DNA from: Sphingomonadales bacterium
GTDB lineage: Bacteria; Pseudomonadota; Alphaproteobacteria; Sphingomonadales; Sphingomonadaceae
Length of the DNA stretch: 6,097 nt
Direction of reading: 5' to 3'
Assembly: GCA_013298745.1 (NCBI GenBank)
Contig: JAAFIT010000161.1
Coordinates: 1 to 6,097, forward strand
Made by a program: the position numbers and the translations under genes. Position 1 is the first letter of the stretch. Every line of letters starts with the position of its first letter. A model generated the notes under the pieces. The model had not been told where the DNA came from. It was given only the letters and a program-made list of their open reading frames with translations, and ran no database searches. Below, in pieces: positions 1-4,475 of the stretch.

Positions 1-257
1 TGCTGCCCGACAAAGGCGGTGCCGGTGCGAAACTCGCGGCTGTGCGGAATGCCGGCCAGATTGCGCTCGGTATTGCCGGCGCGAATCCGGTCGAGCGGTT
101 CGCCGGTCACCACCGTGAAGTTCCACGGCTGGGTGTTCATCGATGATGGCGCCCGCATCGCCAGCGCCAGAATCTCCTCGATCAGCGCGCGCGGCACCGG
201 ATCGGGCTTGTACCCCCGAATGCTGCGGCGACCGAGAATGACATCATCGAATTCCAT
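1..257 (-). CDS. Nitroreductase family protein, N-terminal part (truncated by the window edge)
   Basis: Reading the minus strand from the ATG at 257 gives an open frame of 85 codons that runs off the left edge. It begins MEFDDVILGRRSIRGYKPDP, then continues RALIEEILALAMRAPSSMNTQPWNFTVVTGE. The RRSIRxYxPxPVP start, the helix that follows, and APSSMNTQPWxFxVV are hallmarks of the FMN-dependent nitroreductase fold; the early Arg-Arg-Ser and the Ser-Ser-Met-Asn-Thr-Gln segment contact the flavin phosphate and ring in this family. Members reduce nitroaromatics, quinones or enals with NAD(P)H in the cytoplasm; the substrate cannot be told here. The start is supported by a GGAG ribosome binding site six bases upstream. 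The gene lies downstream of the response regulator on the same strand but 198 bases away, so co-transcription is uncertain. Family assignment is firm; the specific activity is unknown. Confidence 0.92.
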   Translation of the reverse strand, partial: MEFDDVILGRRSIRGYKPDPVPRALIEEILALAMRAPSSMNTQPWNFTVVTGEPLDRIRAGNTERNLAGIPHSREFRTGTAFVGQ

Positions 258-455
258 GCGTGGCTCCGAACCAGTGTGTTGGCTATCGGTAGCGATTTGG
301 CGCGGCGTTGGAAGCCTGTCGTTTGCGGGGAGGGTCGCCGGCACAATCCCGAACCACCCATTGGTTGCACCTGTACGACCGATTCCAAAGGAAACTATCG
401 TGCCCCGTCCTCTGCAACCTGTCTTGGCGTCCACTCAAGCGACCAGCGACGGCCG
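258..455. other. Intergenic spacer between response regulator and nitroreductase
   Basis: This 198-base spacer lies between two genes that read the same way. Apart from the ribosome binding site at its left end I see no convincing -35/-10 pair, hairpin followed by a T-tract, or repeat. The two plus-strand and one minus-strand frames open here show no recognisable protein. Whether the nitroreductase has its own promoter cannot be decided by eye. Confidence 0.5.
264..267 (-). promoter_or_regulatory. Ribosome binding site of the nitroreductase gene
   Basis: On the minus strand GGAG is followed by six bases (CCACGC) and then ATG. This favours the start at 257. Confidence 0.6.
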
Positions 456-1103
456 TCACACAATGCCCAGGAGCCTTGCCTTGATCGCGGCGTCGGTTCG
501 GTTGTCGGCACCGAGACAGGCCAGGATCTGGCTGAGATGACCCTTTACGGTCGAAGGCGCCATGCCCAGAGAACGGGCAATTTCCTTGTTGGGGCGCCCC
601 TTCACCATCAACCTGAGAACGTCGAGTTGCCGCGCGGTCAACCGTTCGGACAATCGCGTCGCGTCGTCACGAATCGGCGCGATCGTGCCTGCTGCGATAC
701 GTGTGGCAGCGATATCTGCCAGTCGTGTCGGCAAATATCGGCCACCCGCCAAAATCAGCCGCATCGCTGCCTCGATGATCTGGCCGCTCGCAGATTTTGG
801 CGCAAAGCCGGCAACACCGCGATCCAGAAGATCGAGCAACAAGGCGTCGTCTTCGGTGCCCGTGATCACCAGCAACGGTGTGTCCGGCGCAACGCGCAGG
901 ATGCCGTCGATCCCGGCCAACGGCGCTGCACCCGGCATCACAAGGTCGCAAAGAATAAAATCGGGCACTTGCGCGGCCATGGCCCATGCCGCCGGAAAAT
1001 CCTTTGCCAACAGGATGGTTGTTCCCGGCCACCCCATTCGAACCATGCCGGCCAAGGCGTCGCGGACAAGTCCGTGATCATCGCAGATCAGGCAGCTTTT
1101 CAT
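456..1103 (-). CDS. NarL/LuxR-type two-component response regulator
   Basis: The 215-residue product has the normal size and order of a NarL/FixJ-class regulator. The receiver domain (about 1-120) shows the acidic pair D8-D9, the phospho-acceptor D53 in LCDLVMP, the conserved T81 (VITGT) and K103 (FAPKS). A linker of about 30 residues leads to a LuxR-type helix-turn-helix (about 152-212) with LTARQLDVLRLMVKGRPNKE, then IARSLGMAPSTVKGHLSQIL, where the second half is the DNA-recognition helix. It should be phosphorylated by the kinase encoded immediately upstream and then bind DNA as a dimer. The frame is open further upstream, but MKSCLICDDHG is the natural domain start, is preceded by AAGGGG nine bases away, and makes a classical ATGA overlap with the kinase stop. 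All key residues are present. The target genes are unknown; the divergent PEP-CTERM gene is the nearest candidate. Confidence 0.93.
   Translation of the reverse strand: MKSCLICDDHGLVRDALAGMVRMGWPGTTILLAKDFPAAWAMAAQVPDFILCDLVMPGAAPLAGIDGILRVAPDTPLLVITGTEDDALLLDLLDRGVAGFAPKSASGQIIEAAMRLILAGGRYLPTRLADIAATRIAAGTIAPIRDDATRLSERLTARQLDVLRLMVKGRPNKEIARSLGMAPSTVKGHLSQILACLGADNRTDAAIKARLLGIV
1100..1103 (-). other. ATGA overlap coupling kinase stop to regulator start
   Basis: On the minus strand the four bases ATGA contain the regulator's ATG (1103-1101) and the kinase's TGA (1102-1100). Such overlaps usually mean translational coupling, keeping sensor and regulator in a fixed ratio. An AAGGGG (1118-1113) inside the kinase gene can serve as ribosome binding site. 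Confidence 0.85.
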
Positions 1104-2509
1104 CGTGTCCGACCCCTTCGCGGAGGTGCCATCGGCAGATCGAGAAAAAAGGCTGCACCGGAACGCCAGCGACGATCGAGGCCGGCTTCGCCCTTCAGCA
1201 GCATGGATATTCGCCGCACCGACGAAAGGCCGAGTCCAAAGCCCGTCCTGGCAGTGGCCATGGTTTCCACCCCTTGGAAATAGTCGTTGAAGATATAGTC
1301 TGCGTCGGTGGCGGCGACGCCCCGGCCATTGTCGAGCACCCACAGCCGCATGCGGTTGCTGCCATGGCGGCGCGCAGCGATCACCACGCGGCTGGCCCGG
1401 CTGTGCCGTATCGCATTGTCAACCAGGTTGCCCAATGCGCGATCCAGCAGGGCACGATCGGTTTCCAGCCTGATGTTTGTCGGCAAAGCCTTCAAACTGA
1501 TCCCCGCAGCCTTTGCGGCTGGTTCAAATTGCGACGCGATCCGCGCCAGTGTCGGGTCTAGCGACAGCGGCGCAAACAGCGGGTTGATGGCATCGGATTC
1601 CAGCCGCAAATGGTTGAGCATGTGTGACAGCAATTGATCTGCGGCGGCAAAGGCACTGCGGACGCCATCGACGGCCGGGCCGTGTACGGCCGGATCATTG
1701 GTGCGCAGCGTCTGTTCAAAGAACAGGCTTGCCGCTTGCAAGGGCTGGCCCAGGTCATGGCTGGCAGTGGCGATGAACCGCGTCTTGGCATCGCGCTCCG
1801 CAGCAACTTCCGTGACAGCGACGCTCAGCTTGGCGGCGGCGGCTTCGCTTTTTCGGCGTTCCGCGAGCACATCCTCGATCGCCGTGCCCTCCGCACGGCC
1901 AAGTGCGATCATCACCGCAGCAAAAACCAGAACGAAAACGGCAATGATCACGGAATAGCTGCCACCCTGCCGCAAATGCACCACAGCAACCGACCCCAGA
2001 ATAACAATCGTGCCGACGTTATTGATCAGGCCGCGCTGCGGCAGCGCGAGAATCTGGGTTGGCACATGTGCCACATAAAAAATTGTCATCACCAACTGCA
2101 ATTCGCGCGGTGCAACGGGCAAAAACAGCCAGATCGTCGCCAGAACGACAAGGTTGGACCCGATCCTGACGTATAATTGGGCTGGGTACCAGATCGTGCG
2201 CCGCTCGAAATCGTCGGGTTTGCGGATCAGGAACGCGATCACCAGCGCGTACCAGGAGATCATGAACAGCCCGGTTGCACCGACCCAGGTGTTCATTGCC
2301 ATCGGCGGCACATGCGGGCGGAACATGGCCCAGGCAAAATAGCAGGCAACCGTGAAGAACAGCGATCCTGAAGCGACGGCGACATTTGTCAGCCGGAAGG
2401 GTTCGGCAACAACCCCGGCGCCTGCTGCGGCAGCACCATTGATGTCAGCAACGGTGCGCGTGGCAGTGCGCGAGGCACTGCGCGCGGAACGCGTCAGCGT
2501 CGTCTCCAT
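1100..2509 (-). CDS. Membrane-bound sensor histidine kinase
   Basis: From the chosen start (METTLTRSAR) the protein has 469 residues. An Ala/Ser/Thr-rich tail of about 40 residues precedes six hydrophobic segments at roughly 44-64, 74-95, 117-131, 138-156, 162-178 and 186-203, with short loops and therefore no large periplasmic sensor domain. A charged Ala/Glu-rich helix (about 205-245), likely a coiled coil, leads to the dimerisation helix with phospho-accepting H251 in FIATASHDLGQPLQA. The ATPase domain has the N box (NLVDNAIRHS, Asn365), G1 (DNGRGV, from 393), an F-box-like IFNDYF and G2 (GFGLGL, 423-428). It autophosphorylates and should pass phosphate to the overlapping regulator. HDLxQPLQA resembles kinases that often carry a fused receiver; here the receiver is a separate protein. 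The signal is unknown, probably sensed in or at the membrane. Start choice is uncertain: ATG at 2578 lies behind a G-rich tract, GTG at 2605 is possible, and the ATG at 2509 lacks a clear ribosome binding site. Confidence 0.9.
   Translation of the reverse strand: METTLTRSARSASRTATRTVADINGAAAAGAGVVAEPFRLTNVAVASGSLFFTVACYFAWAMFRPHVPPMAMNTWVGATGLFMISWYALVIAFLIRKPDDFERRTIWYPAQLYVRIGSNLVVLATIWLFLPVAPRELQLVMTIFYVAHVPTQILALPQRGLINNVGTIVILGSVAVVHLRQGGSYSVIIAVFVLVFAAVMIALGRAEGTAIEDVLAERRKSEAAAAKLSVAVTEVAAERDAKTRFIATASHDLGQPLQAASLFFEQTLRTNDPAVHGPAVDGVRSAFAAADQLLSHMLNHLRLESDAINPLFAPLSLDPTLARIASQFEPAAKAAGISLKALPTNIRLETDRALLDRALGNLVDNAIRHSRASRVVIAARRHGSNRMRLWVLDNGRGVAATDADYIFNDYFQGVETMATARTGFGLGLSSVRRISMLLKGEAGLDRRWRSGAAFFLDLPMAPPRRGRTR
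2463..2481. repeat. Short inverted repeat in the kinase N-terminal coding region
   Basis: GCAGTGC and GCACTGC form perfect 7-base arms around the loop GCGAG, about 30 bases inside the kinase gene as called. It falls within codons of the Ala/Ser/Arg-rich N-terminal tail, so it may be only a by-product of repetitive codons. It could also fold in the mRNA near the translation start. Confidence 0.4.
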
Positions 2510-2583
2510 CAGATGGCGGCGTGTCGATCGGAATCCATGCGGCAGTTTTGACCAATTACGGGTGCGCCACAATGGCATAGGTG

Positions 2584-2607
2584 CCCCCCCATCTGGCCCC
2601 CCCACCC
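2584..2607 (-). promoter_or_regulatory. Dense G-tract block, candidate G-quadruplex upstream of the kinase
   Basis: The minus strand (kinase coding sense) reads GGG-T, a run of seven G, CCAGAT, and another run of seven G. This meets the usual pattern of four runs of at least three G separated by loops of 1 to 7 bases, for instance with loops T, G and CCAGAT. It lies 75 bases upstream of the called kinase start (2509) and directly before the alternative ATG at 2578, in the region shared with the divergent PEP-CTERM gene. Folding and function are inferred. The two seven-base runs are also candidates for slippage or for sequencing error. Confidence 0.55.
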
Positions 2608-2633
2608 GGCGGATACACGGCCGCCTGCCGAAC

Positions 2634-2649
2634 CGTTAATTGGTTAACG
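2634..2649. promoter_or_regulatory. Perfect palindrome, candidate operator in the divergent promoter region
   Basis: CGTTAA-TTGG-TTAACG has two perfect 6-base arms around four central bases. It sits 27 bases before the PEP-CTERM start codon and 125 bases before the called kinase start, which suits a dimeric regulator acting on one or both genes. The adjacent response regulator is one candidate binder. The minus strand also reads TTAACCAA, close to the TTAACCAT half-site described for the alphaproteobacterial cell-cycle regulator CtrA, so that is a second candidate. No convincing -35/-10 pair could be read around it. Confidence 0.45.
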
Positions 2650-2663
2650 TCGGGTATTACGAC

Positions 2664-2670
2664 AGGGGGT
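2664..2670 (+). promoter_or_regulatory. Ribosome binding site of the PEP-CTERM gene
   Basis: AGGGGGT lies five bases before the ATG at 2676. It selects that start over the in-frame TTG at 2640, which would add twelve residues in front of an otherwise ideal signal peptide. Confidence 0.6.
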
Positions 2671-2675
2671 TTGCG

Positions 2676-3734
2676 ATGAAGACTTGGACACGCGCAGCAG
2701 CAACCGCGACACTGGCCGCCGGCGCGCTCGCACTGCCAACCGGGGCGATGGCGGACAGCACCAACGGTTACGGCGTCGGCACCTCGGCAGCCACCGGGCA
2801 GTATCTCGATAACTATGGCGGCGTCGCAATCAGCGTTTCGGCCTACCGGATGGGGCAGGATTCGTCGGGCAACTTCACCACCATGAGTGACGTCCCCCCG
2901 TGGCGGTCTGCCAATTGCCCGACAGGTGGTCCCCCCGGCTGTATCTCGGCATCGCAGGGCGGCACGATCAGTTCCAGCTATAACGAAACGTTCAGCACGA
3001 GCACGTCCGGTCTGGTCTTTGATGGCGGGTACGGCCCCTGGACTGCCAGCGCATCGACCTATGCGGACCTTTCGACCGGCAAGCTCGGTGCCAGCGGCAC
3101 GACGAACTATTATCAGACGGCACTAACCGTGGCGCGTCTCACCGATCTCCTCAATTTCAATATCGCGGGTGCCGGTGCCGATACGGTCACGAACATCACG
3201 GTCAAATTCCAGCTCGATGGCAATCTGTCGACGCCAGATGCGCATGGGGCCACGGGCCTGGGCACGCCCTACGCCACTGTCACCAACAATTTCAATTTCG
3301 GCAGCGCTAACGGCTATGTCGGGTTTGAACAATTCGCCGCCAATCGCCGATATGGTCAGGAAGAACTGCGACTGGAGCAACGGAACAGCCAGAGTGGCTG
3401 GGTCAGCTATAGCTGGGACATAATTTCACCGGGCCTTACGCAGTTTACCGGTGTCTATGCGCTGACCGGGGCCTCGGCGGTCGTGGGGATCGGCAACAAT
3501 CTGTCCGGCTACACGAGCACCGGCGGAAGTTTCGCCTACAGCAACACGTCCAGCATGAATCTGGTTTTGCCCACGAACGTCACCTTCACTTCGGCATCGG
3601 GGACATTTCTCTCGGGCGTCGGCCCCGGCGTCGGCGGCGTTCCCGAGCCCGCCAGCTGGGCCATGCTCATCGTCGGCTTCGGCTTGACCGGCGGCCTGAT
3701 GCGTCGACAGCAAAGGGCCGTCGTCAGCGCATGA
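2676..3734 (+). CDS. Exported PEPxxWA-CTERM sorting-domain protein of unknown function
   Basis: The 352-residue protein starts with a signal peptide: MKTWTR, an Ala/Leu-rich core, and a likely cut after AMA at residue 26. The mature part (27-320) is rich in Gly, Ser, Thr, Asn and Tyr with alternating hydrophobic strands, which suggests a beta-sandwich; two cysteines (C81, C89) in NCPTGGPPGC could form a disulfide. The C-terminus (322-352) is a textbook sorting signal: VPEPASWAM, a hydrophobic helix (LIVGFGLTGGLM), then RRQQR. In the PEP-CTERM/exosortase system the tail anchors the protein in the membrane until an EpsH-type exosortase cleaves near PEP, and such proteins are often linked to exopolysaccharide or surface structures. 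No exosortase is encoded in this window. The gene is divergent from the kinase, which suggests but does not prove regulation by it. The sorting call is firm; I do not recognise the central domain. Confidence 0.92.
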   Translation: MKTWTRAAATATLAAGALALPTGAMADSTNGYGVGTSAATGQYLDNYGGVAISVSAYRMGQDSSGNFTTMSDVPPWRSANCPTGGPPGCISASQGGTISSSYNETFSTSTSGLVFDGGYGPWTASASTYADLSTGKLGASGTTNYYQTALTVARLTDLLNFNIAGAGADTVTNITVKFQLDGNLSTPDAHGATGLGTPYATVTNNFNFGSANGYVGFEQFAANRRYGQEELRLEQRNSQSGWVSYSWDIISPGLTQFTGVYALTGASAVVGIGNNLSGYTSTGGSFAYSNTSSMNLVLPTNVTFTSASGTFLSGVGPGVGGVPEPASWAMLIVGFGLTGGLMRRQQRAVVSA

Positions 3735-3898
3735 TGTCGCCCGCGTTGCACGCCATGGCCGGCGCGCTAGCGCAACCCGTGCTGGCGGCGCTTGATGGCA
3801 CGGTGGGCCGGCTGTATCGCAGCGACGCCTTTCCCGCCGGGGTGGCGGGGGCAAAGGCAAATGCCTGCAACGCGCGGGGCAAGGCGAAAACGGAATAA
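3731..3898 (+). CDS. Possible small protein (55 aa) overlapping the PEP-CTERM stop
   Basis: A frame from ATG at 3731 to TAA at 3896-3898 overlaps the previous stop by ATGA, the arrangement expected for a translationally coupled second gene. The product starts MMSPALHAMAGALAQPVLAA, continues LDGTVGRLYRSDAFPAG, and ends in a charged AKANACNARGKAKTE tail. It has an amphipathic Ala-rich first half but no recognisable domain or clear signal peptide. The third codon positions are mostly G or C, like neighbouring genes, although the last third lies next to the repeat block and may itself belong to repeated DNA. It could be chance read-through of GC-rich sequence. I regard it as a weak candidate. Confidence 0.25.
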   Translation: MMSPALHAMAGALAQPVLAALDGTVGRLYRSDAFPAGVAGAKANACNARGKAKTE

Positions 3899-3900
3899 CC

Positions 3901-3957
3901 CCCTTCTCCCGCTTGCGGGAGAGGCGACTCGCGCGCCAGCGCGGCGGGTGAGGGTGT
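3901..3957 (+). repeat. REP-like palindromic element, copy A
   Basis: It opens with a hairpin whose 8-base arms are TCTCCCGC (3905-3912) and GCGGGAGA (3915-3922) around TT. This is followed by AGGCGA, a GC-rich second imperfect hairpin (CGCGCGCCAGCGCG) and the tail CGGGTGAGGGTGT. The same modules in the same order occur inverted at 3979-4039. Intergenic repeats of this look (CTCCCGC/GCGGGAG plus GGTGAGGGT) are common in proteobacterial genomes. It lies just past the PEP-CTERM gene and might protect mRNA ends or stop transcription, although no T-tract follows. Confidence 0.75.
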
Positions 3958-3978
3958 TTGCATGTTTCGTGGCGTGGG

Positions 3979-4039
3979 GACACCCTCACCCGGGTCGCGC
4001 TTCGCGCGTCTCTCGCCTCTCCCGCAGGCGGGAGAGGGG
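3979..4039 (-). repeat. REP-like palindromic element, copy B (inverted)
   Basis: On the minus strand this reads CCCCTCTCCCGCCTGCGGGA (4039-4020), then GAGGCGAGAG, a GCGCGAAGCGCG hairpin, and CCGGGTGAGGGTGTCC. It matches copy A module by module, with the differences concentrated in the middle hairpin. On the plus strand the outer hairpin has perfect 10-base arms (4016-4025 and 4028-4037) around AG. The two copies face each other across about 21 bases, so the whole of 3901-4039 can fold as one long imperfect inverted repeat. Confidence 0.75.
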
Positions 4040-4045
4040 CAATTG

Positions 4046-4068
4046 TGGTCGGAGACGGATTCGAACCG
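4046..4068 (-). pseudogene. tRNA 3'-end-like fragment (proline-tRNA-like), not a functional tRNA
   Basis: The minus strand reads CGGTTCGAATCCGTCTCCGACCA. GGTTCGAATCC is a standard T-arm core and the end CGACCA looks like an acceptor end with its CCA. It resembles bacterial tRNA-Pro ends (T-arm, then TGTCTCCCCGACCA) but is three bases too short between T-loop and CCA. Upstream on the same strand I find no anticodon arm, D-arm or matching 5' acceptor strand. It is therefore a relic or a mimic, perhaps part of the adjacent REP-like element or an old attachment site. Confidence 0.5.
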
Positions 4069-4177
4069 CTAGGTCGGCGTTGTGGCGCCGATGGCCCCAG
4101 CCGCCGGAGGCCGTGCTCTGGACTTTTTTCACCAAATCGGTTATGAGATCGGATTGGTTTCGATTCGTTCCACCACG

Positions 4178-4188
4178 GCTCTTTGACA
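4178..4188 (+). promoter_or_regulatory. boxA-like antitermination motif
   Basis: GCTCTTTGACA matches the boxA consensus of rRNA operons (TGCTCTTTAACA) at all but one position of the overlapping 11 bases. Sequences of this type (GCTCTTTGACATTG) are what I would expect in alphaproteobacterial rRNA leaders and spacers. No rRNA follows here. TTGACA within it (4183-4188) could instead be a -35 box, but no good -10 lies at the right distance. It could be a vestige or the start of an untranslated RNA. Confidence 0.4.
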
Positions 4189-4232
4189 TTGCGAGCAGCG
4201 TTCCGAGGCGATGGCATCGCGTCGCCGAAGTT

Positions 4233-4271
4233 CGCGAAAGGCCAGAGATTCGCATTTTTCGACTGGCCTTT
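4233..4271 (+). repeat. 39-bp direct repeat with stem-loop, copy 1
   Basis: It matches 4413-4451 at 36 of 39 positions, including an uninterrupted match over the first 21. Within it AAAGGCCAG (4237-4245) and CTGGCCTTT (4263-4271) form perfect 9-base arms around a 17-base loop. The repeat starts 45 bases after the boxA-like motif. Confidence 0.75.
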
Positions 4272-4296
4272 GTCACTTTTCGCTAACGATAGACAG

Positions 4297-4317
4297 CGCA
4301 TGGGCAAAGCCCATGCG
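4297..4317. repeat. Perfect 9-bp hairpin
   Basis: CGCATGGGC and GCCCATGCG are perfect complements separated by AAA. It lies between the two direct repeats. No T-tract follows on either strand, so it is not a standard intrinsic terminator, although it might help end one of the two convergent transcripts. A structural element of an RNA or a protein-binding dyad are alternatives. Confidence 0.7.
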
Positions 4318-4392
4318 GACGTCAGACGCGATCGGCGGGAAAAGGCCCCGCCGCCGCGCTGGCCGCGCTTGCGCCTGTCGGCGCGCTGCTGT

Positions 4393-4413
4393 GCCGCGCG
4401 CCCGCGGCGCGGC
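4393..4413. repeat. Very GC-rich hairpin next to repeat copy 2
   Basis: GCCGCGC (4393-4399) and GCGCGGC (4407-4413) pair over seven G/C bases around a 7-base loop; an alternative fold pairs GCCGCG with CGCGGC at 4403-4408. It abuts the second direct repeat. In so GC-rich a stretch part of this may be chance. Confidence 0.45.
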
Positions 4414-4451
4414 GCGAAAGGCCAGAGATTCGCGTCTTTCGACTGGCTTTT
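4413..4451 (+). repeat. 39-bp direct repeat with stem-loop, copy 2
   Basis: This is the second copy, exactly 180 bases after the first. The stem is kept: AAAGGCCAG (4417-4425) faces CTGGCTTTT (4443-4451), and the C-to-T change turns one G-C pair into G-U, so an RNA would still fold on this strand. On the plus strand GCCAG/CTGGC followed by TTTT looks like a weak terminator. The copy ends 25 bases before the amidohydrolase stop codon, so it could also end that minus-strand transcript. Confidence 0.75.
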
Positions 4452-4475
4452 CGTTGGGCCGTGACGGGATGGGCG

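Larger units (their letters stand above)
3899..4475. other. Structured, repeat-rich intergenic block without a convincing gene
   Basis: Frames across this stretch are arginine- and proline-rich, match no family I know, and follow the repeats rather than any protein logic. What it does hold is listed separately: two REP-like elements facing each other, a tRNA 3'-end-like fragment, a boxA-like motif, two long direct repeats and several hairpins. The portion from about 4069 to 4177 shows nothing beyond a six-T tract at 4124-4129. The two flanking genes (PEP-CTERM on plus, amidohydrolase on minus) converge on this block, so it must also contain their transcription ends. Confidence 0.7.

Noticed and set aside
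276..1283. Long plus-strand frame (335 codons) opposite the regulator
   Set aside because: It is antisense to the response regulator, whose phosphorylation site and helix-turn-helix are intact. Its own translation is Arg/Gln/His-rich with no domain.
2608..2675. Sigma-54 promoter upstream of the PEP-CTERM gene
   Set aside because: I looked for TGGCAC-N5-TTGC, used by some PEP-CTERM genes, and found no acceptable match. No clear sigma-70 pair was found either.
2640..2675. Upstream TTG start for the PEP-CTERM protein
   Set aside because: It would put twelve extra residues (MVNVGYYDRGFA) before a well-formed signal peptide. The ATG at 2676 has a good ribosome binding site.
3901..4039. CRISPR array
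   Set aside because: There are only two copies, they are inverted rather than direct, and there is no regular spacer pattern or cas gene.
4046..4140. Complete tRNA gene on the minus strand
   Set aside because: Only the T-arm and CCA-like end are present. The acceptor side is three bases short, and no anticodon or D-arm precedes it.
4183..4211. Promoter with -35 TTGACA
   Set aside because: The -35 hexamer is perfect, but 16 to 18 bases later there is only GC-rich sequence with no -10-like element; the boxA reading fits better.
3426..4307. Long minus-strand frame (293 codons) across the PEP-CTERM end and the repeats
   Set aside because: It runs antisense through the PEP-CTERM sorting signal and both REP-like elements, is Pro/Arg-rich, and has no recognisable motif. 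The open frame is a by-product of GC-rich DNA.
4058..4431. Cluster of GANTC (CcrM methylation) sites
   Set aside because: Four GATTC sites in about 370 bases is only slightly above chance, and two of them lie in the duplicated repeat.
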